In this document: in pieces, positions 6,967-12,954 of the stretch
Numbering within the stretch: the stretch's first letter is position 1
Layout: every line of letters begins with the position of its first letter
Assembly (NCBI GenBank): GCA_027036655.1
Contig: JALWEC010000201.1
Span: forward strand, 1 to 12,954
Direction of reading: 5' to 3'
DNA from: Melioribacteraceae bacterium
GTDB taxonomy: Bacteria; Bacteroidota; Ignavibacteria; Ignavibacteriales; Melioribacteraceae
Length of the DNA stretch: 12,954 nt
The notes under the pieces: model-generated
Told to the model about the DNA's origin: nothing
The model's input: only the letters and a program-made list of their open reading frames with translations
Databases searched by the model: none
Program-made: the position numbers and the translations under genes

Positions 6967-7332
6967 TTAATTTAAATACTTGGCTACCTCGTACTGTATC
7001 CGTTTCGGGTCAAACGGTTTTACTAAATATGAATTTGCCCCTAATCCCATTCCGCGTTCAATATCTTCGCTTTCGGATAAAGATGATAAAATAATGATTG
7101 GAGTTTCCTTATAGTTGGGATTTTCTCTGATTACTCTGATGAGTTCAAAACCATCCATGTTCGGCATATTTAAATCGGTAATAATCAATTCAAAATTATG
7201 CTGAGGTAGTTTTTCAACCGCTTCCATTCCGTCGGACGCCGCAACAACTTCGTAGCCCTGCATCTTCAGTGAAAACGAAACAAACTTTCTGATAGTCGGT
7301 GAATCGTCCGCTATTAAAATCATTTTTTTCAT
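6967..7332 (-). CDS. Second CheY-like single-domain response regulator
   Basis: This 121-residue receiver has no output domain. Asp9/Asp10 form the acidic pocket, Asp53 in LIITDLNMPNMDG is the phospho-acceptor, and Ser83, Tyr102 and Lys105 (LVKPF) complete the active site. It is clearly divergent from the CheY at 6562-6939: a Ser replaces the switch Thr and the alpha4-beta5-alpha5 face differs. It may be a phosphate sink or serve a partner other than the motor; this is inference. The first ATG (7330-7332) is preferred because AAGGAG lies about 11 nt upstream; a second Met at codon 4 would be too far. That ribosome site overlaps the cheR stop codon, and the cheY stop is 27 nt before the next gene. 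Confidence 0.92.
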   Translation of the reverse strand: MKKMILIADDSPTIRKFVSFSLKMQGYEVVAASDGMEAVEKLPQHNFELIITDLNMPNMDGFELIRVIRENPNYKETPIIILSSLSESEDIERGMGLGANSYLVKPFDPKRIQYEVAKYLN

Positions 7333-7340
7333 TTATTTTA

Positions 7341-8255
7341 TTACTCCTTTCTATATCCAATTGTTTTGGGGAAACTTACTAATTTAAACGCTTTTGAAAT
7401 TCCGTGTAACGTTTCGGAATATCCCACAAACAAGTATCCGCCCGGATTTAAAGCGTTGTACAGATTATTGACAACCTTTATTTTTGAGGCTTGATCGAAA
7501 TAAATCAAAACATTGGCGCAGAAGATAACGTCAAACCCCGTCATTCTTCTCATTTCCATTTCATCGCTTAAGTTTTGAACCTTAAACGTCGCCATTCTTT
7601 TGATTTGTTCGGAAAGCAGGTAAAGCCCGTTCTGCTGCTTAAAATATTTTTTCAGATAGTAGGGAGGCGTATTGCGAACCGCGTACTCTTTGTAAACGCC
7701 TTTTCGCGCCGTCTCGACTACCGCATAATTTATATCCGTTCCGACAATTTCATAGCCGAGAGTCGGATACTTCGGCTTAACCAAATCGTCCAATATCATC
7801 CCCGCGGAATATGCTTCCTCGCCGGAGGAACACGCGGCGCTCCATATTTTAACTTTCCGTTTGGTTCTGTTTCTCGGATCATTCATCATTTCCGGGATTA
7901 TGTTTCCCGCCAATGCGTCCAACTGAGGCTGATTTCTAAAAAAGAAAGTTTCGTTAATGGTAATAACCTCATAAAGTTCGCGCATTTCAAATTTCGCTCT
8001 CGGATTTGTCTTTAAGTACTGAAGATAATCTTTAAAAGAACCGAGCTTTAAAAAATTAACTCTCTTCTGAAGACGGCTTTCAAGAAGATATTTTTTGTTA
8101 TCCTGAAAATAAATTCCCGTCTTTTCGTAAATAAATTTTCGCCAGTCTTCAAACTCAAGATTAGACAACGCTAATTTTTTATTAGAAGAGAAATTGAAAT
8201 TAAAGCTGCTTCCTTTTTTAGCGCTATCTCCAAATCCACCAAAATTGTTTGCCAT
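7341..8255 (-). CDS. cheR: Chemotaxis protein methyltransferase CheR
   Basis: CheR methylates receptor glutamates with S-adenosylmethionine and, with CheB, resets receptor activity during adaptation. The 304-residue protein has an N-terminal helical domain (about 31-105) ending in the CheR motif ITINETFFFRN. The Rossmann methyltransferase domain shows the SAM-binding block KIWSAACSSGEEAYS (136-150), acidic GTDI (172-175) and the CANVLIYFD motif (246-254). Residues 1-30 are a low-complexity Gly/Phe/Asn/Ser extension not seen in the short enterobacterial protein and probably disordered. No C-terminal receptor-tether pentapeptide-binding or TPR extension is present. The ATG follows the HEAT gene by 17 nt, with GGGA close upstream. 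Assignment is secure. Confidence 0.96.
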   Translation of the reverse strand: MANNFGGFGDSAKKGSSFNFNFSSNKKLALSNLEFEDWRKFIYEKTGIYFQDNKKYLLESRLQKRVNFLKLGSFKDYLQYLKTNPRAKFEMRELYEVITINETFFFRNQPQLDALAGNIIPEMMNDPRNRTKRKVKIWSAACSSGEEAYSAGMILDDLVKPKYPTLGYEIVGTDINYAVVETARKGVYKEYAVRNTPPYYLKKYFKQQNGLYLLSEQIKRMATFKVQNLSDEMEMRRMTGFDVIFCANVLIYFDQASKIKVVNNLYNALNPGGYLFVGYSETLHGISKAFKLVSFPKTIGYRKE

Positions 8256-8272
8256 TTTTTTCCCGTTCTAAG

Positions 8273-9628
8273 TTATTCTCTGTTTGAAAGTAGTTCTTGC
8301 GCTTTTGAACTTATCATTTCTTCTTCGTCTTCCGATAGCGTTTTCAGAAAAGGAACAATCGCTTCGTCGTCAATTTGTTCGAAGAACTCAAGCAATCTTG
8401 CGCGGTTCCACACATTGGAATCCGCGACCATCACGTCTAAGAACATCATAGCCGTGTCGTAACAGAGGAAAAACATTAATTCCATTGCGCTTCGTCTTAC
8501 TTCCTCGTCCGGACTTTCAAGCTTCTGCGTAAAGGAATCGCAAAGATTACGAAACTCAATATCGGTAATCTCTTTTAAGCTTTCTCCTCCGTCCGCGGAA
8601 AGCACCTCTTTGAAAAGCTCAAAGAGTTCGTTTTCATGTTTTGTTTCATTAACTACTTTCACAAACTGTTTATAAAAAGCCTTTGGATTTTCAAAAAATT
8701 TATGTTTGACATTATCGTCAAACTCATACAAACGTCCGTAAGTTTCCAAACAAACATTAAGTATATCAACATCGGAGAAATCTTTTACAAGCTTGGATGC
8801 GGCAATTTTATATTCGTCGTCGGCTTCGCTTATTACCGTAACCAAAGTATTTTTCATACTGTCGTCAAAAGGAATATCAAGATGAAGTTTATTCTGCAGC
8901 TTAACCAAAGCTTCTACAATCGCCCATGTAAGAGGTCCTTTTAACTCGCGCAGTTCGCCGAGCAGCGTATAAAAAATTTCCTCGTTCCCGACAATTCCCA
9001 AACTTTCGATCATAGCAAATTTTGAAAGATCGTCCGCCTCTTTATACTTATTATTGATAAAACTAAGCGCTTCATCCGTGCCTATTTTACCCAACGCTTC
9101 AAAGATTGTCGGATGATACAACTCGTTTTCCTCGTATTTATCAATAATTAAATCAATAGCTTTTTCGCTCTTGATATTTCCCAGCGCTTCTATGCAAGCC
9201 AAAATCACATTATCGTTCTGCGAAACTTTCAACACGCCGATAATGTCATCCTCAACCGATTTTTCACCGATAAGACCGAGAACGTCAATTATAAATTTCT
9301 GATCGTCGTCGTTGGCTTTTTTCAAATAATCCAGCATGGGAGGAATTGCTTTTACCCCTTTTTTCAGAAGAATTTCTCCGGCAAGGTTTCTGACGCTGAT
9401 GTTCGGAGACGAGATATAAGGAACTACTTCACTGCAAATAATCTCGTTGGATGCATTTATCAGCAGATGGGAAACGGCGTCCCTTACGCCCTGATTGTCG
9501 TCTTCAATCAGTTTGATTATTGTTTTAAGAAGTTCATCGTCCACGTCGGCAGAATTCAGCTCCTCAATAGCTCCCCTTCTTACCTGAAAATCTTCGGAGA
9601 GTAATTTCTTTTTGATTTCGTCAATCAT
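8273..9628 (-). CDS. HEAT-repeat protein, first gene of the che operon
   Basis: This 451-residue protein is an all-helical array of HEAT-like repeats of roughly 30-40 residues. Repeat cores are seen in VRRGAIEELNSADV, VRDAVSHLLINAS, VRNLAGEILLKKG, ILACIEALGNIKSEKAID, IFEALGKIGTDEAL and AMIESLGIVGNEE. More degenerate units follow up to VRRSAMELMFFL and ARLLEFFEQIDDEAIVPFL near the C-terminus. It is strongly acidic and has no signal peptide, membrane helix or catalytic motif. Such solenoids act as protein-binding scaffolds. Its ATG (9628) lies about 30 nt downstream of the sigma-28-like promoter, and cheR follows by 17 nt, so it is expressed with the chemotaxis proteins. A scaffold or regulator role in the array is inferred from position. 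It is not a standard Che protein, and no lyase or other enzyme function is claimed. Confidence 0.88.
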   Translation of the reverse strand: MIDEIKKKLLSEDFQVRRGAIEELNSADVDDELLKTIIKLIEDDNQGVRDAVSHLLINASNEIICSEVVPYISSPNISVRNLAGEILLKKGVKAIPPMLDYLKKANDDDQKFIIDVLGLIGEKSVEDDIIGVLKVSQNDNVILACIEALGNIKSEKAIDLIIDKYEENELYHPTIFEALGKIGTDEALSFINNKYKEADDLSKFAMIESLGIVGNEEIFYTLLGELRELKGPLTWAIVEALVKLQNKLHLDIPFDDSMKNTLVTVISEADDEYKIAASKLVKDFSDVDILNVCLETYGRLYEFDDNVKHKFFENPKAFYKQFVKVVNETKHENELFELFKEVLSADGGESLKEITDIEFRNLCDSFTQKLESPDEEVRRSAMELMFFLCYDTAMMFLDVMVADSNVWNRARLLEFFEQIDDEAIVPFLKTLSEDEEEMISSKAQELLSNRE

Positions 9629-9663
9629 ATTAAAATTCCATCAATTTGTTTTTACCAAAATCA

Positions 9664-9690
9664 TTATCGAAAGAATAAAGAAAGTTTTTA
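9664..9690 (-). promoter_or_regulatory. Sigma-28 (FliA)-like promoter for the HEAT-che operon
   Basis: On the minus strand the site reads TAAA-N15-TTCGATAA, against the sigma-28 consensus TAAA-N15-GCCGATAA: the -35 core and spacing are exact and six of eight -10 bases match. Transcription would begin near 9657, giving a leader of about 28 nt before the HEAT-gene ATG. A sigma-28 promoter fits a late-class chemotaxis operon. The sigma factor itself is not in the window, so this remains a sequence match. Confidence 0.6.
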
Positions 9691-9701
9691 GCCACTTTCA
9701 G

Positions 9702-9726
9702 AAAAAAAAACCGGAATAATTCTTCC
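9702..9726 (-). terminator. Weak terminator-like hairpin after the kinase-activator operon
   Basis: On the minus strand a short imperfect hairpin (GGAA with TTCC, 9713-9726, one internal mismatch) is followed by nine T residues (complement of 9702-9710). It lies about 65 nt past the stop of the sigma-54 activator and before the sigma-28-like promoter. The stem is short, so termination would be inefficient at best and read-through into the che operon is possible. Confidence 0.25.
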
Positions 9727-9789
9727 TTGTGAAATATTTTGGCTAAATACGGACACACGTACAATATTACTCAACTATCGCGACTAATA

Positions 9790-11175
9790 TTAGCCAATTT
9801 TTTTTGTAACCTCTATGTCAAGTTGTTCCATTCTATATCTTAATTTGGAACGTGAAAGTCCTAAAACCTTAGCGGCTTTCACCTGATTGCCGTTTGTAAT
9901 TTCCAGTGTTTTAAGTATCAAATCCCGAAGAACAACATCCACTTTTATTCCTTTGGAAGGAATATTTAAGACATAATTGTCGGAATCTTTTATTTCTTCC
10001 TCTTGATTCAAAAAATAGAGATGCTTGCTTCTTAGTTCTTTCCCGTCCGCCATCAACATAGCGCGCTCAATTGAATTACGAAGCTCGCGCACATTCCCGT
10101 TCCAGCGCTGCCGCAGCATCAGCTCCATTGCATCTTCCGAAATGGAAGTAATCGGTTTCCCGAACTTCGATGAGAAAAAATGAAGAAACGAATAAGCGAG
10201 AATCGGAATATCTTCCCGCCGCTCGCGCAAAGGCGGCAATGTTATTTTTGCAACATTCAGGCGATAATACAAATCTTCTCTGAAGTTTCCTTTCCGGACT
10301 TCTTCTTCCAAATCTTTGTTGGTTGCGGCAATTACTCTTACGTTAAGAGCAATTTCCTTTTCGCCGCCGAGTCTGTAAAACTTTCTCTCCTGAAGAACTC
10401 GCAGAAGCTTTACCTGCAAGTCCAAACTCAGTTCTCCTATCTCGTCAAGAAGAATCGTACCGTTGTTTGCAATCTCGAACTTCCCTAACTTGGTTTTTGA
10501 CGAAGCTCCGGTAAAAGCGCCTTTTTCGTGCCCGAAAAGCTCGCTTTCGGCTAAATCCTTTGGAATTGTACCGCAGTTTATCGGTATGAACACTTTGTCC
10601 GCGCGTGGACTTTGCTGATGAATATAGCGCGCGAAAACTTCTTTACCCGTTCCGCTTTCGCCTTCAAGCAATATTGTCGTATCTTCGCTTTTGGCAAGAT
10701 GTTCAACCTCATTAAGCACTCTGATTATACTCTTGCTTTTGCCGAAAATTTCCCGCGTAATTTTTTCGCCTTCGACCAAAGTTGTCAGCTTATCGACTTC
10801 GTATTTTAAGTTAAGATGCTTAACCACTTTTTCTAATATCAGCTGTAAATATTCAATTTCAATCGGCTTCAAAAGAAAATCAAAAGCGCCCAATTTCATC
10901 GCTTTTACCGCAATATTTACGTCGGCAAAAGCCGTAATCATAATTACGGGGATGTAGGGGTATTTCATCTGCAACTCTTTCAGAACATCCAGTCCGCTGG
11001 TTTGTTTAAGATATATATCAAGAAGTATGATATCGGGATTTGTTTCCTCGACTTTCTTAAAAGTTTTATCCGCCTCCATGCAAACCTCAACCTCATACCC
11101 GAATCTTTTTATAACCTTTTCTAAACTTTTACAAACCAGGTCGTCGTCGTCAATAACTAATATTTTAGGAATCAT
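9790..11175 (-). CDS. Sigma-54-dependent response regulator (NtrC family, FlgR-like)
   Basis: This 461-residue protein is a sigma-54 activator. An N-terminal receiver carries the Asp9-Asp12 acidic pocket and phospho-acceptor Asp53 (IILLDIYL), with a KPIEIEYL output helix. The AAA+ domain has Walker A GESGTGK (172-178), the sigma-54-contacting GAFTGA loop (219-224), Walker B GTILLDEIGEL and the conserved WNGNVRELRN sensor region. A Fis-type helix-turn-helix (VKAAKVLGLSRSKLRYRMEQ) closes the protein. It starts 2 nt after the kinase gene, making a two-gene operon. A sigma-54 promoter lies ahead of flgB in this window, so its probable role is activation of early flagellar genes, as FlgR or FlrC do elsewhere. 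The flagellar target is inferred from position; the family is certain. Confidence 0.95.
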   Translation of the reverse strand: MIPKILVIDDDDLVCKSLEKVIKRFGYEVEVCMEADKTFKKVEETNPDIILLDIYLKQTSGLDVLKELQMKYPYIPVIMITAFADVNIAVKAMKLGAFDFLLKPIEIEYLQLILEKVVKHLNLKYEVDKLTTLVEGEKITREIFGKSKSIIRVLNEVEHLAKSEDTTILLEGESGTGKEVFARYIHQQSPRADKVFIPINCGTIPKDLAESELFGHEKGAFTGASSKTKLGKFEIANNGTILLDEIGELSLDLQVKLLRVLQERKFYRLGGEKEIALNVRVIAATNKDLEEEVRKGNFREDLYYRLNVAKITLPPLRERREDIPILAYSFLHFFSSKFGKPITSISEDAMELMLRQRWNGNVRELRNSIERAMLMADGKELRSKHLYFLNQEEEIKDSDNYVLNIPSKGIKVDVVLRDLILKTLEITNGNQVKAAKVLGLSRSKLRYRMEQLDIEVTKKIG

Positions 11176-11177
11176 AA

Positions 11178-11894
11178 TTATACTTCTCCAATCTTCTTAA
11201 AACGGACATAAAAACTTGTCCCTTCTCCATATTTGCTGCTGAATTCCAGCTTAGCTCCGTTTTTTTGTGCAATTTCATTGCAAACTGCGAGTCCCAAACC
11301 CGTTCCCCCTTTTTTTGTAGTATAATATTCATCAAAAATTTTAGACTGCATTTCCGGTTCGATTCCGCTTCCGTTATCTTCGACTTCAAGCACAACTTCC
11401 GAGCCGGCGGAATAAGTTTTAATTTTTATGTAGCCATCGGAATTAACCGCATCCATGGCGTTATTTACCAAATTTATCACCACTTGAAGAATTTCATTTT
11501 TATTTGCAACTATTTTGGGAAGGTCCGTCTCATATTCAGTAATCAGTTCAATATTATCTTTATTAGCTCTGAAAAGCAAAAATTTATGAGCCTTCTCCGC
11601 AACTTCAATCAATGAAACATGCGTTTTCCCATCCCCTCCGCCGCGTAAAAAGTCCATCGTTTGGGCAACAAGAGTCTCTATTCGTTCAACCGCCTCTTTG
11701 CTTGTCGAAATACTTTCGTGAAAATCAATTTCTTCTGTTTCGGAATTCGGGATTTCAATTAAGTCCAAATTAATCTTTAAAACGGAAAGCGGGTTGCGTA
11801 TTTCATGCGCAAGCGTCGCAAAAAGTTTTCCGAGTAATAATATTTTATTTTTTTGAATGTCTTTGTCCAACTTCTTTCCGTTTTTCTTTAACAT
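11178..11894 (-). CDS. Soluble sensor histidine kinase, FlgS-like partner of the activator
   Basis: This 238-residue kinase has only the transmitter. The H box LFATLAHEIRNPLSVL carries the phospho-accepting His30, followed by a dimerisation helix. The HATPase domain has an N box NEILQVVINLVNNAMDAV, G1 EVEDNGSGI, F box IFDEYYTTK and G2 GGTGLGLAV. There is no transmembrane segment, PAS, GAF or HAMP domain, and a stop in the same frame only ten codons upstream (11922-11924) excludes a longer product. It must therefore sense a cytoplasmic cue through its 20-residue N-terminus or a partner protein. Its position ahead of the sigma-54 activator and beside flagellar genes matches FlgS, which reads export-apparatus assembly. 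The ATG has no clear Shine-Dalgarno sequence, so expression may be low. Confidence 0.92.
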   Translation of the reverse strand: MLKKNGKKLDKDIQKNKILLLGKLFATLAHEIRNPLSVLKINLDLIEIPNSETEEIDFHESISTSKEAVERIETLVAQTMDFLRGGGDGKTHVSLIEVAEKAHKFLLFRANKDNIELITEYETDLPKIVANKNEILQVVINLVNNAMDAVNSDGYIKIKTYSAGSEVVLEVEDNGSGIEPEMQSKIFDEYYTTKKGGTGLGLAVCNEIAQKNGAKLEFSSKYGEGTSFYVRFKKIGEV

Positions 11895-12253
11895 TTTACA
11901 TACAAATATTTTGCCAAAAAATTATATAGCGAAAAATCTCCGCCCATTTTTTATTTTCAGTACCAAAATGATACTACCCTATTTTGATGTAACTCTAATT
12001 TACAAAAAAAATGGATAACTCAAAACAAATCATCAGAGATTTGAAGAAAAATGGTTTTATTAAATTAGCGTCGCCAAAATATTTTGTTTTCACCTCAACA
12101 TAGCAACATTTTCTCAACCGATATCATTTTAGTTCAATTTCTATTTTTTATTTCGCCCGGAACTTCTGTAAAACATAAAAAAACCTCTACCGTTTTACCG
12201 GTAGAGGCTGGCTTTTTCAATTCAAACAATATTATTTACCAATAATTTGAAGC
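11895..12253. other. AT-rich intergenic region between flagellin and kinase genes
   Basis: This 359-nt region separates the flagellin stop from the kinase start. Its right part holds the flagellin terminator (12177-12207). The rest is AT-rich and carries no convincing minus-strand promoter: a TATATAAT near 11920-11928 could serve as a -10 element but has no recognisable -35. A 12-bp perfect palindrome CAAAATATTTTG lies at 12075-12086. A 30-codon plus-strand frame lies at 12011-12103 (see findings). No RNA gene is recognised. Confidence 0.6.
12177..12207 (-). terminator. Rho-independent terminator of the flagellin gene
   Basis: A perfect 9-bp stem (12184-12192 with 12199-12207, CCTCTACCG/CGGTAGAGG) with a 6-nt loop is followed on the minus strand by seven T residues (complement of 12177-12183). 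It begins 47 nt after the flagellin stop codon. A GC-rich stem plus T run is a standard intrinsic terminator, and strong termination is usual for an abundantly transcribed flagellin gene. Confidence 0.9.
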
Positions 12254-12954
12254 TTAACGGAATAACTGCAATACTTGCTGTGGAGCCATATTTAACTGTG
12301 CTAACATTGCCGTTGCAGCCTGTCCGATTATCGAGCCGCGCGTTGCGTTTAATTGTTCCATCGCCATATCCGCATCAAACAATCTGCTTATGCTGGCTTC
12401 GGCATTCGTTACGGCTACGTCAAGCGTGCTCGATTTAATATCCAATCTCTGCGAGAAGTTACCGATATCTCCCAATGCGTCTGTTACCGCTGATTTTAAG
12501 CTGGTTAAAGCTGTCTGCAATGCGGCTACCGAACTTGAACCGGAAGTACATGCAAGAGTTGAAGCTGTAACATTAGCAAAACTGCCGAGCGATGCGGAAA
12601 TTCCGGAACCGTAACCGCCGGTTGTGCTTCCCGTGCTTGCCAATGAAGAAGCAAAATTAAGATTCAATGTGTCGCCAGCTTCGCCAACTTGGAATGTAAA
12701 TCCCGAACCTGCGGCAGAGAAAAGCAACTGAGTATTATTAAATTTTGTGTTCTTCAATGTGGAGTTAATTTCATTGGCAAGAGCTTTGATGTCGTTTGCC
12801 AATGCGGTACGGTCGTTTGTCGGGTTTGTCGAATCGGAAAGTTTTCCGTCAATTTTTACCAACAGGTCATTAATTCCGAGCAACGAACCTTCTGCCGTGG
12901 AAAGCATATTTTTTGCAGAAGCAATGTTATTTTGTGCTCCGTGATAAACTGCTA
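12254..12954 (-). CDS. fliC: Flagellin, C-terminal part (runs off right edge)
   Basis: Flagellin polymerises into the flagellar filament. The window holds about 233 C-terminal residues; the frame is open to the right edge, so an internal Met at 12907 is not the start. The fragment opens in the N-terminal D1 helix (GAQNNIASAKNMLSTAEGSL). A short Ser/Gly/Thr-rich variable region with FTFQVGEAGDTLNLNF follows, and then the conserved C-terminal D1/D0 helices: NFSQRLDIKSSTLDVAVTNA, ISRLFDADMAMEQLNATRG and AMLAQLNMAPQQVLQLFR. The D2/D3 region is small, implying a compact flagellin. One cysteine lies in the variable region (codon 12548-12550), which is unusual for flagellins. The extreme N-terminus, and so the upstream promoter, lie outside the window. 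It could be one of several flagellin paralogues. Confidence 0.95.
   Translation of the reverse strand, partial: AVYHGAQNNIASAKNMLSTAEGSLLGINDLLVKIDGKLSDSTNPTNDRTALANDIKALANEINSTLKNTKFNNTQLLFSAAGSGFTFQVGEAGDTLNLNFASSLASTGSTTGGYGSGISASLGSFANVTASTLACTSGSSSVAALQTALTSLKSAVTDALGDIGNFSQRLDIKSSTLDVAVTNAEASISRLFDADMAMEQLNATRGSIIGQAATAMLAQLNMAPQQVLQLFR

Noticed and set aside
8273..9628. Reading the HEAT-repeat protein as a phycobilisome-lyase-type enzyme
   Set aside because: The similarity is to the generic HEAT repeat only; no pigment pathway or catalytic motif is in the neighbourhood.
9680..9694. Sigma-54-like TGGCTA-N5-TTTC before the HEAT gene
   Set aside because: It lacks the essential -12 GC; the overlapping sigma-28-like match is much better.
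11902..11916. Sigma-54-like TGGCAA-N5-TTGT ahead of the kinase gene
   Set aside because: The -12 GC is GT, and the predicted transcript start would fall at or inside the start codon at 11894, so it cannot serve that gene properly.
1..12954. CRISPR arrays, tRNA or rRNA genes, insertion sequences
   Set aside because: No regularly spaced repeats, no tRNA-like cloverleaf, no transposase frame and no terminal inverted repeats were seen.

Overview
The window is one flagellar and chemotaxis locus. Every convincing gene lies on the minus strand, so transcription runs from high to low coordinates. The DNA is AT-rich and genes are packed tightly (gaps of 1-30 nt, ATGA-type overlaps). A sigma-54 activator and a soluble histidine kinase accompany the flagellar genes. 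The flgB-flgC-(small ORF)-fliE-fliF order, a CheA with two HPt domains, a CheZ-type phosphatase and two lineage-restricted-looking small proteins best suggest a motile member of the Bacteroidota/Chlorobi/Ignavibacteriota neighbourhood. That placement is inference; no marker gene is present.

Layout in transcription order. (1) 12954-12254: the C-terminal part of a flagellin, open at the right edge, followed by a strong intrinsic terminator at 12177-12207. (2) 12253-11895: AT-rich intergenic DNA. (3) 11894-9790: a two-gene operon encoding a soluble sensor kinase and an NtrC-type sigma-54 activator, resembling FlgS/FlgR. (4) 9789-9629: an intergenic region with a good sigma-28-like promoter and repeated TTAGCCAA elements. 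(5) 9628-2057: a chemotaxis operon: HEAT-repeat protein, cheR, two single-domain cheY genes, cheZ-like, cheA with tandem HPt domains, cheB, and a small CxCG protein. A 15-bp-stem terminator lies at 1894-1941. (6) 1827-1: a sigma-54 promoter with exact GG-N10-GC spacing, then flgB, flgC, a 93-residue unknown, fliE and the start of fliF, which runs off the left edge.

The parts fit together as follows. The kinase/activator pair probably drives sigma-54 transcription of the early basal-body genes (rod, MS-ring adaptor, MS ring). The chemotaxis operon looks sigma-28-driven, as expected for a late flagellar class. CheA phosphorylates the CheY proteins and CheB, CheZ removes phosphate from CheY, and CheR/CheB set receptor methylation. 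No cheW, cheD or receptor gene lies in the window, so these must be encoded elsewhere. The least explained items are the HEAT protein at the head of the che operon, the CxCG protein at its end, the small protein between flgC and fliE, and the CheA HPt duplication.
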